A stretch of 64,000 bases of DNA from Nocardia cyriacigeorgica (lineage in GTDB: Bacteria > Actinomycetota > Actinomycetes > Mycobacteriales > Mycobacteriaceae). Position numbers and translations under genes: made by a program. Below the pieces are notes generated by a model. That model was not told the origin of the DNA and made no database searches. It saw only the letters and a list, made by a program, of their open reading frames with translations. Of this stretch, positions 25,995 through 33,997 are shown in pieces (positions within the stretch are counted from its first letter, which is position 1; each line of letters begins with the position of its first letter). The DNA is taken from NCBI RefSeq assembly GCF_005863245.1, contig NZ_VBUT01000005.1, forward strand, positions 1-64,000, written 5' to 3'.

Positions 25995-26141
25995 CTATTG
26001 CTCGTCGTCACCCTCTTCGGCCTCGGCATTGAGTGCCTTTTCCAGTTCCACGCGCAAGCGGTTCGCGGTCGCGGTGTCGCCGGCGTCGTCGGCGGTGGTG
26101 ATGTCCTGGCGCAGCTGCGCGATCGTGTCCTGGGAAACCAT
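25995..26141 (-). CDS. 48-aa acidic helical protein
   Basis: A very short gene: ATG at 26141, stop TAG at 25995. The product begins MVSQDTIAQLRQDI and ends ALNAEAEEGDDEQ. It is acidic with regular hydrophobic spacing, so a single helix or small coiled coil is likely. An ideal ribosome site, GAAGGAGGA, sits 4-5 nt before the ATG, which is the main evidence that it is translated. It converges with the TetR gene, and its upstream gap is shared with the membrane operon. No family is recognised. Confidence 0.6.
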   Translation of the reverse strand: MVSQDTIAQLRQDITTADDAGDTATANRLRVELEKALNAEAEEGDDEQ

Positions 26142-26481
26142 GAATCCTCCTTCGAGGTCGCGCGGTCGGGCTGTCCCTGACGGGATGTCCGGTTTCGCGG
26201 CGGGGAAACCGGCGGGTGGCCCGGTCGCCGGGGTACGGTGCCACTTCGAGTACTCGCGATGAGACCGCCGTCACACTGATTCGGTGAACGATTGTGCTCT
26301 GAACGGGTAGATCGCGTTTCTGCTCGTGTGTGGCGATGTGTTTCGGGTATGGCAGCAGATGTGGTCGAAAACCGTCGGCCAGCTGCGCGATGACGGAGCT
26401 GTGCCGGTGTCCGAAAATATGTAGTACTGTCCGTAACATTCATATGAGACGAGTGTTGACTCATTGCAGTGGGAGGTCTTC
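26142..26481. other. Divergent promoter region, 340 bp
   Basis: This gap lies between the 48-aa gene and the membrane operon. It is locally AT-richer (AAAATATGTAGTACTGT near 26415-26431, CATTCATATGAG near 26438) and presumably carries the operon promoter. I find no gene and no clear dyad. Confidence 0.45.
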
Positions 26482-28338
26482 GTGTCCGGCGTGATCCACG
26501 AAGCGGCAGGGAGACTGTCCGCACAAGGCACCGAAGGCGGTGGAGCGGCGCTCGACCAGGTCGCCATCATGACCGGCTCGGCCGGCGTCATCGCCCTGGT
26601 GCTGCTGTGGGTGGGGTACCTGCACCGCACGCGCCGCATCACCTGGCTGGGCACGCTGGCCGACCGCATCGGCGCCCTGGTGAACCGGCCCGGCTGGGTG
26701 GCGCTGCCCATCGTGATGTTCCTGGCGACCATCCTCACCGCGCTGCTCGGCTTCATCTGGGATGTCAGCCTGCACATCGGCAACGGCCGCGACGAAGGGC
26801 CGCTGGCCAATCCGGCGCACTACTTCATCCTCGCGGGCCTGTTCTTCCTGTTCACCGCGGGCATGCTGGCCATCGTGCTGCCGCTGGACGACAAGCCCGG
26901 CGTGGCGGCCGTGCGCATCACCCGCACCTGGTACGCGCCGGTCGGCGGCATTTTGATCGCCGGTGCGGGCCTGTACGCACTGATCGGGTTTCCGCTCGAT
27001 GACATCTGGCACCGGCTGTTCGGCCAGGACGTCACCCTGTGGGGCCCCACGCATCTGATGCTGATCGGTGGCGCTGGCCTGTCGCTGGTCGGTGTGCTGC
27101 TGCTCGAATTCGAGGGCTCGCGCAACCGGCCCGATCCCGACCGGGCCGACAACCGGGTGAACTGGTTGCTGCGCGCGTTCGCCTTCGGTGGCCTGATCAT
27201 CGGATTGTCGGTGTTCCAGGTCGAATTCGATTTCGGCGTCGAGCAGTTCCGGCTGGTGCTGCAACCGATGCTGATCGTCGCGGCGGCCACCGTCACCCTG
27301 GTCGCGGCCCGCGTGACGCTCGGTGCGTTCAGCACGTTCGTCGTCGTGGCCTTCGCCGCGGTGGTGCGCGGGGTGGTCGCGTTCCTCGTCGGTGGCCCGA
27401 TCATCGATGCGCCGCGCAATGTCTTCCCGCTGTATCTGGGCGCCGCGGTCGTGGTGGAGTTGATGGCCTTGCTGCCGCTGGCGAAGCGCCGGGTGTGGTG
27501 GGGTGCGCTGACCGGGTTCGCGGTGGCGACCGTCGGCATCTGGCTGGAATCGCTGTGGGTGTCGGCGATGTTCGTCGATCCGTGGCCCGCGGCCATGTGG
27601 CCGGAACTGCTGGCGATGGCGGTGCCGACGGGTGTGGCCGGCGGTGTGGTCGGTGCGCTGTTCGGCATCGTGCTGCGCGGTGAGCCGCTGCCGCGTCCGC
27701 CGGTACGGCGGGCGCTGATGGTCGCCGCGGTGGTGATCGTCGGTGCGGCCACGGCGAACGGGCTGATCATCGAGGTGCCGGAGAAGGCGTCGGCCACGGT
27801 GACGTTGCGTGAGGCCGAACCCGTCGACGGCGGGCGTATGGTGACCGCCGATATCCGCTTCACCCCGTCCGATCTGGTCGGCGAGGATCCGGAATGGGTG
27901 CAGATCCTGGCCTGGCAGGGCGGTGTGGGCTCCGACAGTCCGGGCCGCGGCCTGGTCGTCGATCATCTGCGGCGCGTCGGCGAAGGTCACTACGAGTCGA
28001 CCGAACCCGTTCCGGCGCACGGCACCTGGAAGACGGTGCTGCGGGTGCAGGACGGGCGGATGCAGACCGCGCTGCCGATCTTCATGCCCGAAGACCCGGG
28101 TATCGGTGCGGCCGAGGTGGCGGCGCCGCCTGAGTTCACCCGGGATTTCGTCGCCGAGATCACCGTCTTGCAGCGTGAACGTTCCTTCGATCATCCGGCC
28201 TGGTTGTTCGGCGCGGCCTCGCTGCTGGTGTTGCTGTGCAGCCTGATCCTGATCGGTGCCCTGTCGTGGGGTGCGGCCCGGATCAACGACCGCTACCTGG
28301 CGGCGGCGCCGCAACCGAGTCCGGTGAGCGGCGGATGA
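26482..28338 (+). CDS. Large polytopic membrane protein with extracytoplasmic C-terminal domain
   Basis: A 618-aa integral membrane protein of unknown function. About twelve hydrophobic segments fill residues 25-430. Several contain charged or His residues that could bind metal (GFIWDVSLHIGNGRDEGPL, ANPAHYFILAGLFFLF, DIWHRLFGQD, GPTHLML). Residues about 435-590 form a soluble beta-rich domain, followed by a final membrane helix. The GTG at 26482 has GGGAGG 5 nt upstream and is preferred over TTG 26464. It is first of four overlapping genes that include a cupredoxin-like lipoprotein. A copper or redox membrane complex is a possibility, not a demonstrated role. Confidence 0.7.
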   Translation: MSGVIHEAAGRLSAQGTEGGGAALDQVAIMTGSAGVIALVLLWVGYLHRTRRITWLGTLADRIGALVNRPGWVALPIVMFLATILTALLGFIWDVSLHIGNGRDEGPLANPAHYFILAGLFFLFTAGMLAIVLPLDDKPGVAAVRITRTWYAPVGGILIAGAGLYALIGFPLDDIWHRLFGQDVTLWGPTHLMLIGGAGLSLVGVLLLEFEGSRNRPDPDRADNRVNWLLRAFAFGGLIIGLSVFQVEFDFGVEQFRLVLQPMLIVAAATVTLVAARVTLGAFSTFVVVAFAAVVRGVVAFLVGGPIIDAPRNVFPLYLGAAVVVELMALLPLAKRRVWWGALTGFAVATVGIWLESLWVSAMFVDPWPAAMWPELLAMAVPTGVAGGVVGALFGIVLRGEPLPRPPVRRALMVAAVVIVGAATANGLIIEVPEKASATVTLREAEPVDGGRMVTADIRFTPSDLVGEDPEWVQILAWQGGVGSDSPGRGLVVDHLRRVGEGHYESTEPVPAHGTWKTVLRVQDGRMQTALPIFMPEDPGIGAAEVAAPPEFTRDFVAEITVLQRERSFDHPAWLFGAASLLVLLCSLILIGALSWGAARINDRYLAAAPQPSPVSGG

Positions 28339-28535
28339 TCCTGGCCGTCGACCGGGTGGACGTGCTGGCCGACCACTCGGTCCTGCTGGCGGTTCCCGCC
28401 TTCGCGCCGGCGTTCGTGGTGGTCGGCATCATCGTGTTCATCGCGGTGCGCGACCGGCGCGCCGAGAAACGCGAGAACGACCAGGAAGCCGCACCGGCCC
28501 AGCCCCCTTCGCTCGATGATGAGGAGCCTCGATGA
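28335..28535 (+). CDS. Small single-pass membrane protein
   Basis: A 66-aa protein with one hydrophobic segment (LLAVPAFAPAFVVVGIIVFI) followed by a charged cytoplasmic tail rich in Arg, Glu and Asp (RDRRAEKRENDQE). It overlaps the upstream stop (ATGA) and its own stop overlaps the lipoprotein start (ATGA). Size and context suggest a small accessory subunit of the membrane complex. No family is assigned. Confidence 0.7.
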   Translation: MILAVDRVDVLADHSVLLAVPAFAPAFVVVGIIVFIAVRDRRAEKRENDQEAAPAQPPSLDDEEPR

Positions 28536-28933
28536 CCCGCACCTGGCGGTACTGCGCGCTGACACTGTTGGCCGGCGCCACGATGCTGGCCTGTTCGACC
28601 ACACCGGACCAGGCCACGCCCACCTCGGCGCAGCCGGCGCCGGCCTCGGCCACCGATTCGGCCGACGCCTTGGTGATCGAGGTGCGCATCGCCGACGGCA
28701 CGGTGACGCCTGTGAATGCGCGCATGGACGCCACGGTGGGCCGGCCGATCGAACTGGTCGTCGACAGTGACACCGAGGAAGAACTGCACGTGCACGCCAC
28801 CCCGGAGCACACCTTCACGGTGGTGCCCGGAGCCGGTCAGCGGTTCGCTTTCACCGTCGAGGTGCCCGGCCGGGTCGAGATCGAGTTGCACGGATCGCAC
28901 CGGACGGTGGCGACGGTGGACGTCCGCCCGTGA
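28532..28933 (+). CDS. Cupredoxin-like lipoprotein
   Basis: A 133-aa exported lipoprotein. The signal ends in the lipobox TMLAC, with Cys21 as the lipidated residue. After a Thr/Pro/Ala linker comes a beta domain resembling cupredoxins (VIEVRIADGTVTP, GRPIELVVDSDTEEELHVHA, PGRVEIELHGSHRTVATVDV). His residues in HVHATPEH and ELHGSH could bind copper, but the usual single Cys ligand of a blue-copper site is absent, so a type 1 site is unlikely. It is third gene of the overlapping operon and probably sits on the outer face beside the polytopic proteins. Confidence 0.78.
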   Translation: MTRTWRYCALTLLAGATMLACSTTPDQATPTSAQPAPASATDSADALVIEVRIADGTVTPVNARMDATVGRPIELVVDSDTEEELHVHATPEHTFTVVPGAGQRFAFTVEVPGRVEIELHGSHRTVATVDVRP

Positions 28934-30267
28934 CCGATGTGCTCGCGCACGGGATCTCCGGCGCGACCGATCTGCCGATTCCGTTGTCGTATGCGCTGAT
29001 CGGCGCGGCCTGGGCGTTGACGTTCTCGTTCGCGGTGCTGGCGTTCGCGTGGCGGGAACCGCGGCTGGATCCCGATTCGCCGGGCGTTCGGCTGCCCGGA
29101 TTCCTGCGTGCCGCATTGGATTCGACGTGGACGCGGACGGTACTCGCCGCGGTCGGCGTGATCGGCGCCGCTGTGGTGGTGGCGGCCGGGTTCGCCGGTT
29201 CGCGGGATCCGGCGGATAACCCGGTGCCCGGCATCGTTTACATCTTCGTCTGGGTGGGCGTCCCGGTGGTGTCGCTGGTGTTCGGCCCGGTGTGGAAGGT
29301 GGTGTCGCCGCCGCGCGCGGTGCACCGGATGCTGTGCCGGCTCACCGGCCGGGTTCCCGGCCGGGGGCTGTTCCGGTACCCCGAGTCGTGGGGGTATCGA
29401 CCCGCGGCGGTGCTGCTGTTCAGTTTCGTCTGGCTGGAATTGGCTTCACCGGAACCGGGTTCGGTGCTCGCGGTGACGATCTGGTTCACCGGATACCTGC
29501 TGATCGGCACTGTGGGGCTGTTCCTGTTCGGCACGGTGTGGGCCGAGCGCGCGGATCCGCTCGAGGTGTACAGCAGCCTGCTGGCCCGGCTGAGCCCGCT
29601 GGCGCGCGGTGCGGACACGGCGCTGGTGCTGCGGTGGCCGCTGAACAATCTGGCGGGAACCCCGGCAGTGCTCGGTTCGGTCGCGGTCGCTGCCACGCTG
29701 CTGGGATCGACGGCGTTCGACAGCTTTTCGATGTTTCCGGGCTGGCGCGATCTGCTCATCGAGGTGGGCGGCGATTCCACCCTGGTCACCACACTGCTGC
29801 GCACCGCCGGATTGCTCGGGTTCATTCTGGTGGTGTGGGCGGTCTTCGAGCTCGCGACCCGCGCGACCGGCGGTCTGAGCCGTGAGCAGCGGGCGCGGTT
29901 GCCGATTCGGCTCGCGCACAGTCTCACCCCGATCGTGGCCGGCTACATCATCGCCCACTACCTGACCTTCCTGGTGGAGAAGGGCCAGGCGACGCTGATC
30001 CTGTGCGCCGACCCGTTCGGGCGCGGATGGAATATCGCGGGCCTGGCCGACCTCGACGTGCACTACATCCTGTCCAGCCATCCCTCGGTGCTGGCCACCC
30101 TCAAGGTGCTCGCCGTGCTGACCGGCCACATTCTCGGCGTCGCCGCCGCCCACGACCGCTGCCTGCGGCTGCTGCCGCCCCGGCACCGGCTGACCGGGCA
30201 GCTCGCGCTCATGCTGGTGATGGTCGGGTTCACCTTCACCGGGCTCTACCTGCTGTTCGAGGCGTGA
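28930..30267 (+). CDS. Polytopic membrane protein, fenitrothion hydrolase-like
   Basis: A 445-aa membrane protein with about ten hydrophobic segments. Conserved-looking parts include WREPRLDPDSPGVRLPGFL, VWVGVPVVSLVFGPVWKVVSPPRAVHRM and IVAGYIIAHYLTFLVEKGQ. Proteins of this type are sometimes annotated as fenitrothion hydrolase; I cannot verify the enzymatic label here and it may be misleading. GTG overlaps the lipoprotein stop (GTGA). Together with the three preceding genes it forms a tightly coupled membrane operon. Its stop is 3 bp from the convergent fusion gene. Confidence 0.68.
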   Translation: MTDVLAHGISGATDLPIPLSYALIGAAWALTFSFAVLAFAWREPRLDPDSPGVRLPGFLRAALDSTWTRTVLAAVGVIGAAVVVAAGFAGSRDPADNPVPGIVYIFVWVGVPVVSLVFGPVWKVVSPPRAVHRMLCRLTGRVPGRGLFRYPESWGYRPAAVLLFSFVWLELASPEPGSVLAVTIWFTGYLLIGTVGLFLFGTVWAERADPLEVYSSLLARLSPLARGADTALVLRWPLNNLAGTPAVLGSVAVAATLLGSTAFDSFSMFPGWRDLLIEVGGDSTLVTTLLRTAGLLGFILVVWAVFELATRATGGLSREQRARLPIRLAHSLTPIVAGYIIAHYLTFLVEKGQATLILCADPFGRGWNIAGLADLDVHYILSSHPSVLATLKVLAVLTGHILGVAAAHDRCLRLLPPRHRLTGQLALMLVMVGFTFTGLYLLFEA

Positions 30268-30270
30268 GCG

Positions 30271-33237
30271 TCAGCGGCCCTTCCAGATCGGGTCGCGCTT
30301 CTCGGTGAACGCGCGCACGCCCTCGGCCGCGTCCTCGGAGAACAGTGCGGTGGAGGCGATGTCGGATTGCCGGTCGAAGGCGTCGCCGGTGGTCCAGTCC
30401 GCGGCTTCCACCACGATCTGTTTGCTGCCGAGCACACTCAACGGTGCGTTGACGGCGATCCGCTCGGCGAGGGCGAGCGCGGCCGTCAGCGCTCCACCCG
30501 GTTCGGCGATCACGTTGATCAAACCGAATTCGGCGAGCTTGGTGGCGGGCATGGGGTCCCCGGTGAGCGCGAGTTCCATGGCGATATTGCGGGGCAACCG
30601 CTCCCGCAGCCGCAGCACACCGCCCGCCGCGGCGATCAAGCCACGCTTCGGTTCCGGTATGCCGAACTGTGCATCACGCGCCGCGACAATGAGGTCGGCG
30701 GCCAGTGCGAGTTCGCAGCCACCGGCCAGCGCCGGACCCTCGACCGCGGCGATGAGCGGCTTGCGTGGCGGCTTCCCCGTCAGACCCAACGGCCCGCGGC
30801 CTTCGGTCAACGGCGCTTCACCGCCGGCCATGGCTTTGAGATCCATGCCGGAACTGAAACAGCCGTCGGCGCCGGTCAGGACGGCGACTCGCAGGGCCGG
30901 ATCGGCGTCGAACGCATCGCAGGCCCGTTCCAGCGCGACGGCCATGGCGTGGTTGATCGCATTGCGGACCTCCGGCCGGTTCAGCGTGATGATCATGACC
31001 GGGCCGCGCCGCTGCACCAGCACCGGGGGCGGGGGAGGAGCGGGAAGCTCGATCGGGCGGTCGCCGTCGATGGTGATCTGCTCGCCGCGCACGGTCACCG
31101 GCAGTCCGAGTGCGTCGGTGTCGGCGAGCCTATCGACCAGCTCGGATTCCTCGCTGCGCAACAATACTCGGGCGCCCTCGGGAGTGAGCAGGCTCAGGAT
31201 GGCGGCTTCGGGGCGGCCGTCCCGGTCATACGGCAGGGTGTAGGCCTCGACCACGGCGGGCCCCTCGTAGCCTTGGCGGACCGGGCGCGTCGGCGGATGG
31301 TCGACGATCGGGCGCAGATGCGCATACGGCTGCCGCGGCGGCGTCGCCGAGTAGATGCCGATCGCGTGCTTGGTGACGTACCAGCCGAGCGAGGTGCTCA
31401 ACCCGAACGTCTCGGGATGCGCGCGCAGCTGCTCGACCATGGTGGCGACGGCGTGGGTGCCGTAGTTGTTGCCCGGTCCGCCGCCGAAGGTCAGCCCGCC
31501 GGTCACCGACAGCGGCCGGTCCGGGTCATCGACCGGCAGACCGAGCTCGCGGGCCGCGATCTGCACGGCCACCGGGAAGCAGGAATACAGGTCGACCGGA
31601 CCGATCCGGTCGATCCCGATGCCCGCGTGTTCGAGGGCGGCGGCGCCGATGGTGCGGATCGCCGGGGACGCGGCCAGTTCCGTGCGCTCGGAGACGAACC
31701 ACTCGTCGTGCGCGGACGCCCCCGCGTGCACGAACACCCACTTGTCCTGCGGGATACCGGCGGCCTCGGCCGCCGCCGCGCTGCACAGGATCAGTCCAGA
31801 GGCCATGTCCACCTGAAGGTTGGCGCACAGCAGTTTGGTGTAGGGCGCCGTCACCATCCGATTGTCGGCCGTCGGGGTGATCAGCTCGTCGGCGGTGAAC
31901 TCCTGGGGCAGCCAGGCATTCGGATTGTGCGCGGCGACCGCCGACATCCGCGACCACAGTTCGCCGATCGCGCGCAGATGCTGCTTCGGTTCGCGGCCGA
32001 GGCGATGCCGGTTGGCCGATTCCATGAGTGCGTACATGTAGATGGGCGCACCCAGTCCAGCGGCGATTTCCGCGGGGTTGTTCGCTTCGCGGTCGACGCC
32101 CGCCGTTCGCGTCGGTGCCACCTCGGGGCCCTGCTCCGGCCAGGCGACCTCGGTGCCGGAGCGTTGCGCGGCGGCCAGGGTCGCGCCGGCCTCCGCGCCG
32201 GTCACCAGCACCATGTCGTAGGTGCCGTCGGAAATTGCCTGAGCTGCTTCATTGATCAGCAGCTGGCCGCCGTCGCCGCCGTATCGCGACGACTGTACGG
32301 TGTCGACCGCGCGCGCACCGACCGCCTCGGCCACCAGCGCACCCATATCGCGGTACTGCCAGGAGGCGCTGGCCACCGCGAACACCGCATCGGCGCCGGC
32401 GAGCAGACTCTCACCCGCCGTGGCGTCGGCGGCGGCCAGGCGCAAGGCGCGTGCGGCGAGCGTCGCCGGATCGGCGGCGGTATCCGGGGCGTGCGAGACG
32501 ACCTGCCCCGCGCCGACGAGCACCGGAGTATTCGGGGCGAGCGTGCGACCGGATGCTGTGTGCACCACGGGCTTTCGTGCGTTCCGGTTGGACAGCGGCC
32601 CGGCCGCGGCCACCTTGTCCGGCACCCGATCCAGCGACTCCCGCAGCGCCTCCGACAGGGTGCGCACCAGCGATGCGCCCAGCGGGCCTTCGACCGGCTG
32701 CCCGGACAGTCCCGCGTCGAAGCAGGCGAGCGAGCCGCCGTCCTCGGGATAGACCGTCAGCCAGAATCCGAGCGTCAGGCCCATCGGCCCGCGACCGCGC
32801 AGCGCGATCGCGGTGGCGTCGGCCGAGGTCACCGTCCAGGCGATATCGGCGGGCAACCCCATGAACTTGACCTGCTGGCCGAACTCGAGCCCGGCATACG
32901 CGCCGGTCGGGGTCTCACCACGGAAGGCGGCGTGCATGGTGAGCCATTCGGGGAACCTGGCGGGGTCGGTCAGATAGGCCGCCACCGTGTCCGCGGGCGC
33001 GTCGAGGTGTGTGGCGGCGTGTGCGCGCTTGCCGAACTCCGCGAGACCGGCGGGCGGCACGTGGCCGGTGTCGGCCGGTGCGGCGGCCGGAGATTCGGAC
33101 CGGCCGAGCGCGCCGGCAGCGAGATCCCGCAGGATGCGCGGGTTGCCGACCACCGCTCCGGTGAGCTGACGCACCGCCCGCACCTGGTTACGTGCCTGCT
33201 TCAGCACGCGAGGGACACCACTCACGCCGGTCACCAC
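30271..33237 (-). CDS. SRPBCC - thiolase-like - enoyl-CoA hydratase fusion protein
   Basis: A 988-aa multidomain protein. Residues about 60-215 are SRPBCC-like (HAATHLDAPADTVAAYLTDPARFPEWL). About 235-730 is an acetyl-CoA acetyltransferase-like thiolase fold with its C-terminal OB-type extension (FGGGPGNNYGTHAVATMVEQL). About 735-988 is a crotonase (GCFSSGMDLKAMAGG, GPALAGGCELALAADLIVAA). The thiolase nucleophile position reads QSSRYGGDGGQ without Cys, so classic thiolysis is unlikely. The start is GTG. It is divergent from a TetR gene with tandem operators. Likely a lipid or steroid side-chain catabolic enzyme (inference). Confidence 0.82.
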   Translation of the reverse strand: MVTGVSGVPRVLKQARNQVRAVRQLTGAVVGNPRILRDLAAGALGRSESPAAAPADTGHVPPAGLAEFGKRAHAATHLDAPADTVAAYLTDPARFPEWLTMHAAFRGETPTGAYAGLEFGQQVKFMGLPADIAWTVTSADATAIALRGRGPMGLTLGFWLTVYPEDGGSLACFDAGLSGQPVEGPLGASLVRTLSEALRESLDRVPDKVAAAGPLSNRNARKPVVHTASGRTLAPNTPVLVGAGQVVSHAPDTAADPATLAARALRLAAADATAGESLLAGADAVFAVASASWQYRDMGALVAEAVGARAVDTVQSSRYGGDGGQLLINEAAQAISDGTYDMVLVTGAEAGATLAAAQRSGTEVAWPEQGPEVAPTRTAGVDREANNPAEIAAGLGAPIYMYALMESANRHRLGREPKQHLRAIGELWSRMSAVAAHNPNAWLPQEFTADELITPTADNRMVTAPYTKLLCANLQVDMASGLILCSAAAAEAAGIPQDKWVFVHAGASAHDEWFVSERTELAASPAIRTIGAAALEHAGIGIDRIGPVDLYSCFPVAVQIAARELGLPVDDPDRPLSVTGGLTFGGGPGNNYGTHAVATMVEQLRAHPETFGLSTSLGWYVTKHAIGIYSATPPRQPYAHLRPIVDHPPTRPVRQGYEGPAVVEAYTLPYDRDGRPEAAILSLLTPEGARVLLRSEESELVDRLADTDALGLPVTVRGEQITIDGDRPIELPAPPPPPVLVQRRGPVMIITLNRPEVRNAINHAMAVALERACDAFDADPALRVAVLTGADGCFSSGMDLKAMAGGEAPLTEGRGPLGLTGKPPRKPLIAAVEGPALAGGCELALAADLIVAARDAQFGIPEPKRGLIAAAGGVLRLRERLPRNIAMELALTGDPMPATKLAEFGLINVIAEPGGALTAALALAERIAVNAPLSVLGSKQIVVEAADWTTGDAFDRQSDIASTALFSEDAAEGVRAFTEKRDPIWKGR

Positions 33238-33255
33238 CTTGTTCTCGCCGTCGAT

Positions 33256-33309
33256 GGAACTACTGCATGCTCAATAGTTCCGTGGAACTATTAGATGTTC
33301 AGTAGTTCC
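33256..33309. promoter_or_regulatory. Tandem TetR-type operators
   Basis: Two 26-bp dyads GGAACTA-N12-TAGTTCC lie at 33256-33281 and 33284-33309, repeating every 28 bp, between the divergent fusion gene and TetR gene. The inner halves also pair as TAGTTCC-GT-GGAACTA. They very probably bind the neighbouring TetR regulator and control both genes. Confidence 0.82.
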
Positions 33310-33328
33310 ACGTGTCAATATTGATGCC

Positions 33329-33976
33329 GTGACCAGACCGGGTGCGCCCCTGCCGAGCCTGCTCAGCCGCGCCATGACCCAGGTGCTCGGCACGGTGCCC
33401 GGCGGCGACGACACCGACGCCAAGGTCCTCGACGCCGCCCTGCGGGTGCTGGCGCGCCGCGGCACCCGCGAGGCCACCATGGACGACATCGCCGCCGAAT
33501 CCGGCGTCGGCCGCACCACCCTGTTCCGCCGCTACACCAGCAAGGACCAGCTGTTCGAACGCGCCCTGGCCCGGGATATGGGCCGCATTCTCGACGATCT
33601 CGCCGAACGATTCACCACCGTCACCGACCCCACCGAGCAGGTGGTCATCGGGTTCATCACCGGTCTGCGCCTGGGCGACCACATCCTGTTCCGGGATGCG
33701 GACCAGGTGCGCCGGGCCGAGCTGCTGCAGGCTTTGAGCCACGGCGATCCGTCGCCGATCTCCCTCGGTTACAAGGCCGTTCGCGCCAATATCGCCAAAG
33801 CGCAGGCCGAGGGGAAGATCCCTGTCCGCGATCCCGACGCCCAGGCCGACGCCCTGATCCACCTGATGATCGGCTACCTCGCCGCCCCGAGCCTGGCCGT
33901 CGACCTCACCGATCCCGTCGCCATGGAACGACTGGCGCGCGCGGCCGTCGCGCCGATCCTCACCGGAACCATCTGA
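33329..33976 (+). CDS. TetR-family regulator
   Basis: A 215-aa repressor with HTH KVLDAALRVLARRGTREATMDDIAAESGVGRTTLFRRYTSKDQL and a helical ligand-binding half. Start is GTG at 33329, 19 bp after the tandem operators, with no strong ribosome site. It most likely represses the divergent SRPBCC-thiolase-crotonase gene in response to a lipid or CoA ester, a common theme for this kind of pair. It converges with a flavin monooxygenase gene. Confidence 0.87.
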   Translation: MTRPGAPLPSLLSRAMTQVLGTVPGGDDTDAKVLDAALRVLARRGTREATMDDIAAESGVGRTTLFRRYTSKDQLFERALARDMGRILDDLAERFTTVTDPTEQVVIGFITGLRLGDHILFRDADQVRRAELLQALSHGDPSPISLGYKAVRANIAKAQAEGKIPVRDPDAQADALIHLMIGYLAAPSLAVDLTDPVAMERLARAAVAPILTGTI

Positions 33977-33997
33977 GCGCCCGCGCCGTGCGGTAGC

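Noticed and set aside
26345..26350. GGGTAT resembling an alternative-sigma -10
   Set aside because: The nearest GTTT lies 25 bp upstream, too far for the known spacing, and short matches are common.
26444..26456. ATGAGACGAGTGT shared with 58902-58914, both before operons
   Set aside because: A single 13-base match is expected by chance in 64 kb and the distances to the start codons differ (about 25 and 54 bp).
26461..28314. A 617-aa open frame on the - strand
   Set aside because: Antisense of the 618-aa membrane protein, composed mostly of Arg, Gln, His and Asp with no recognisable fold.
30367..33294. A 975-aa open frame on the + strand
   Set aside because: Shadow of the SRPBCC-thiolase-crotonase gene; high third-position GC keeps the opposite frame open.
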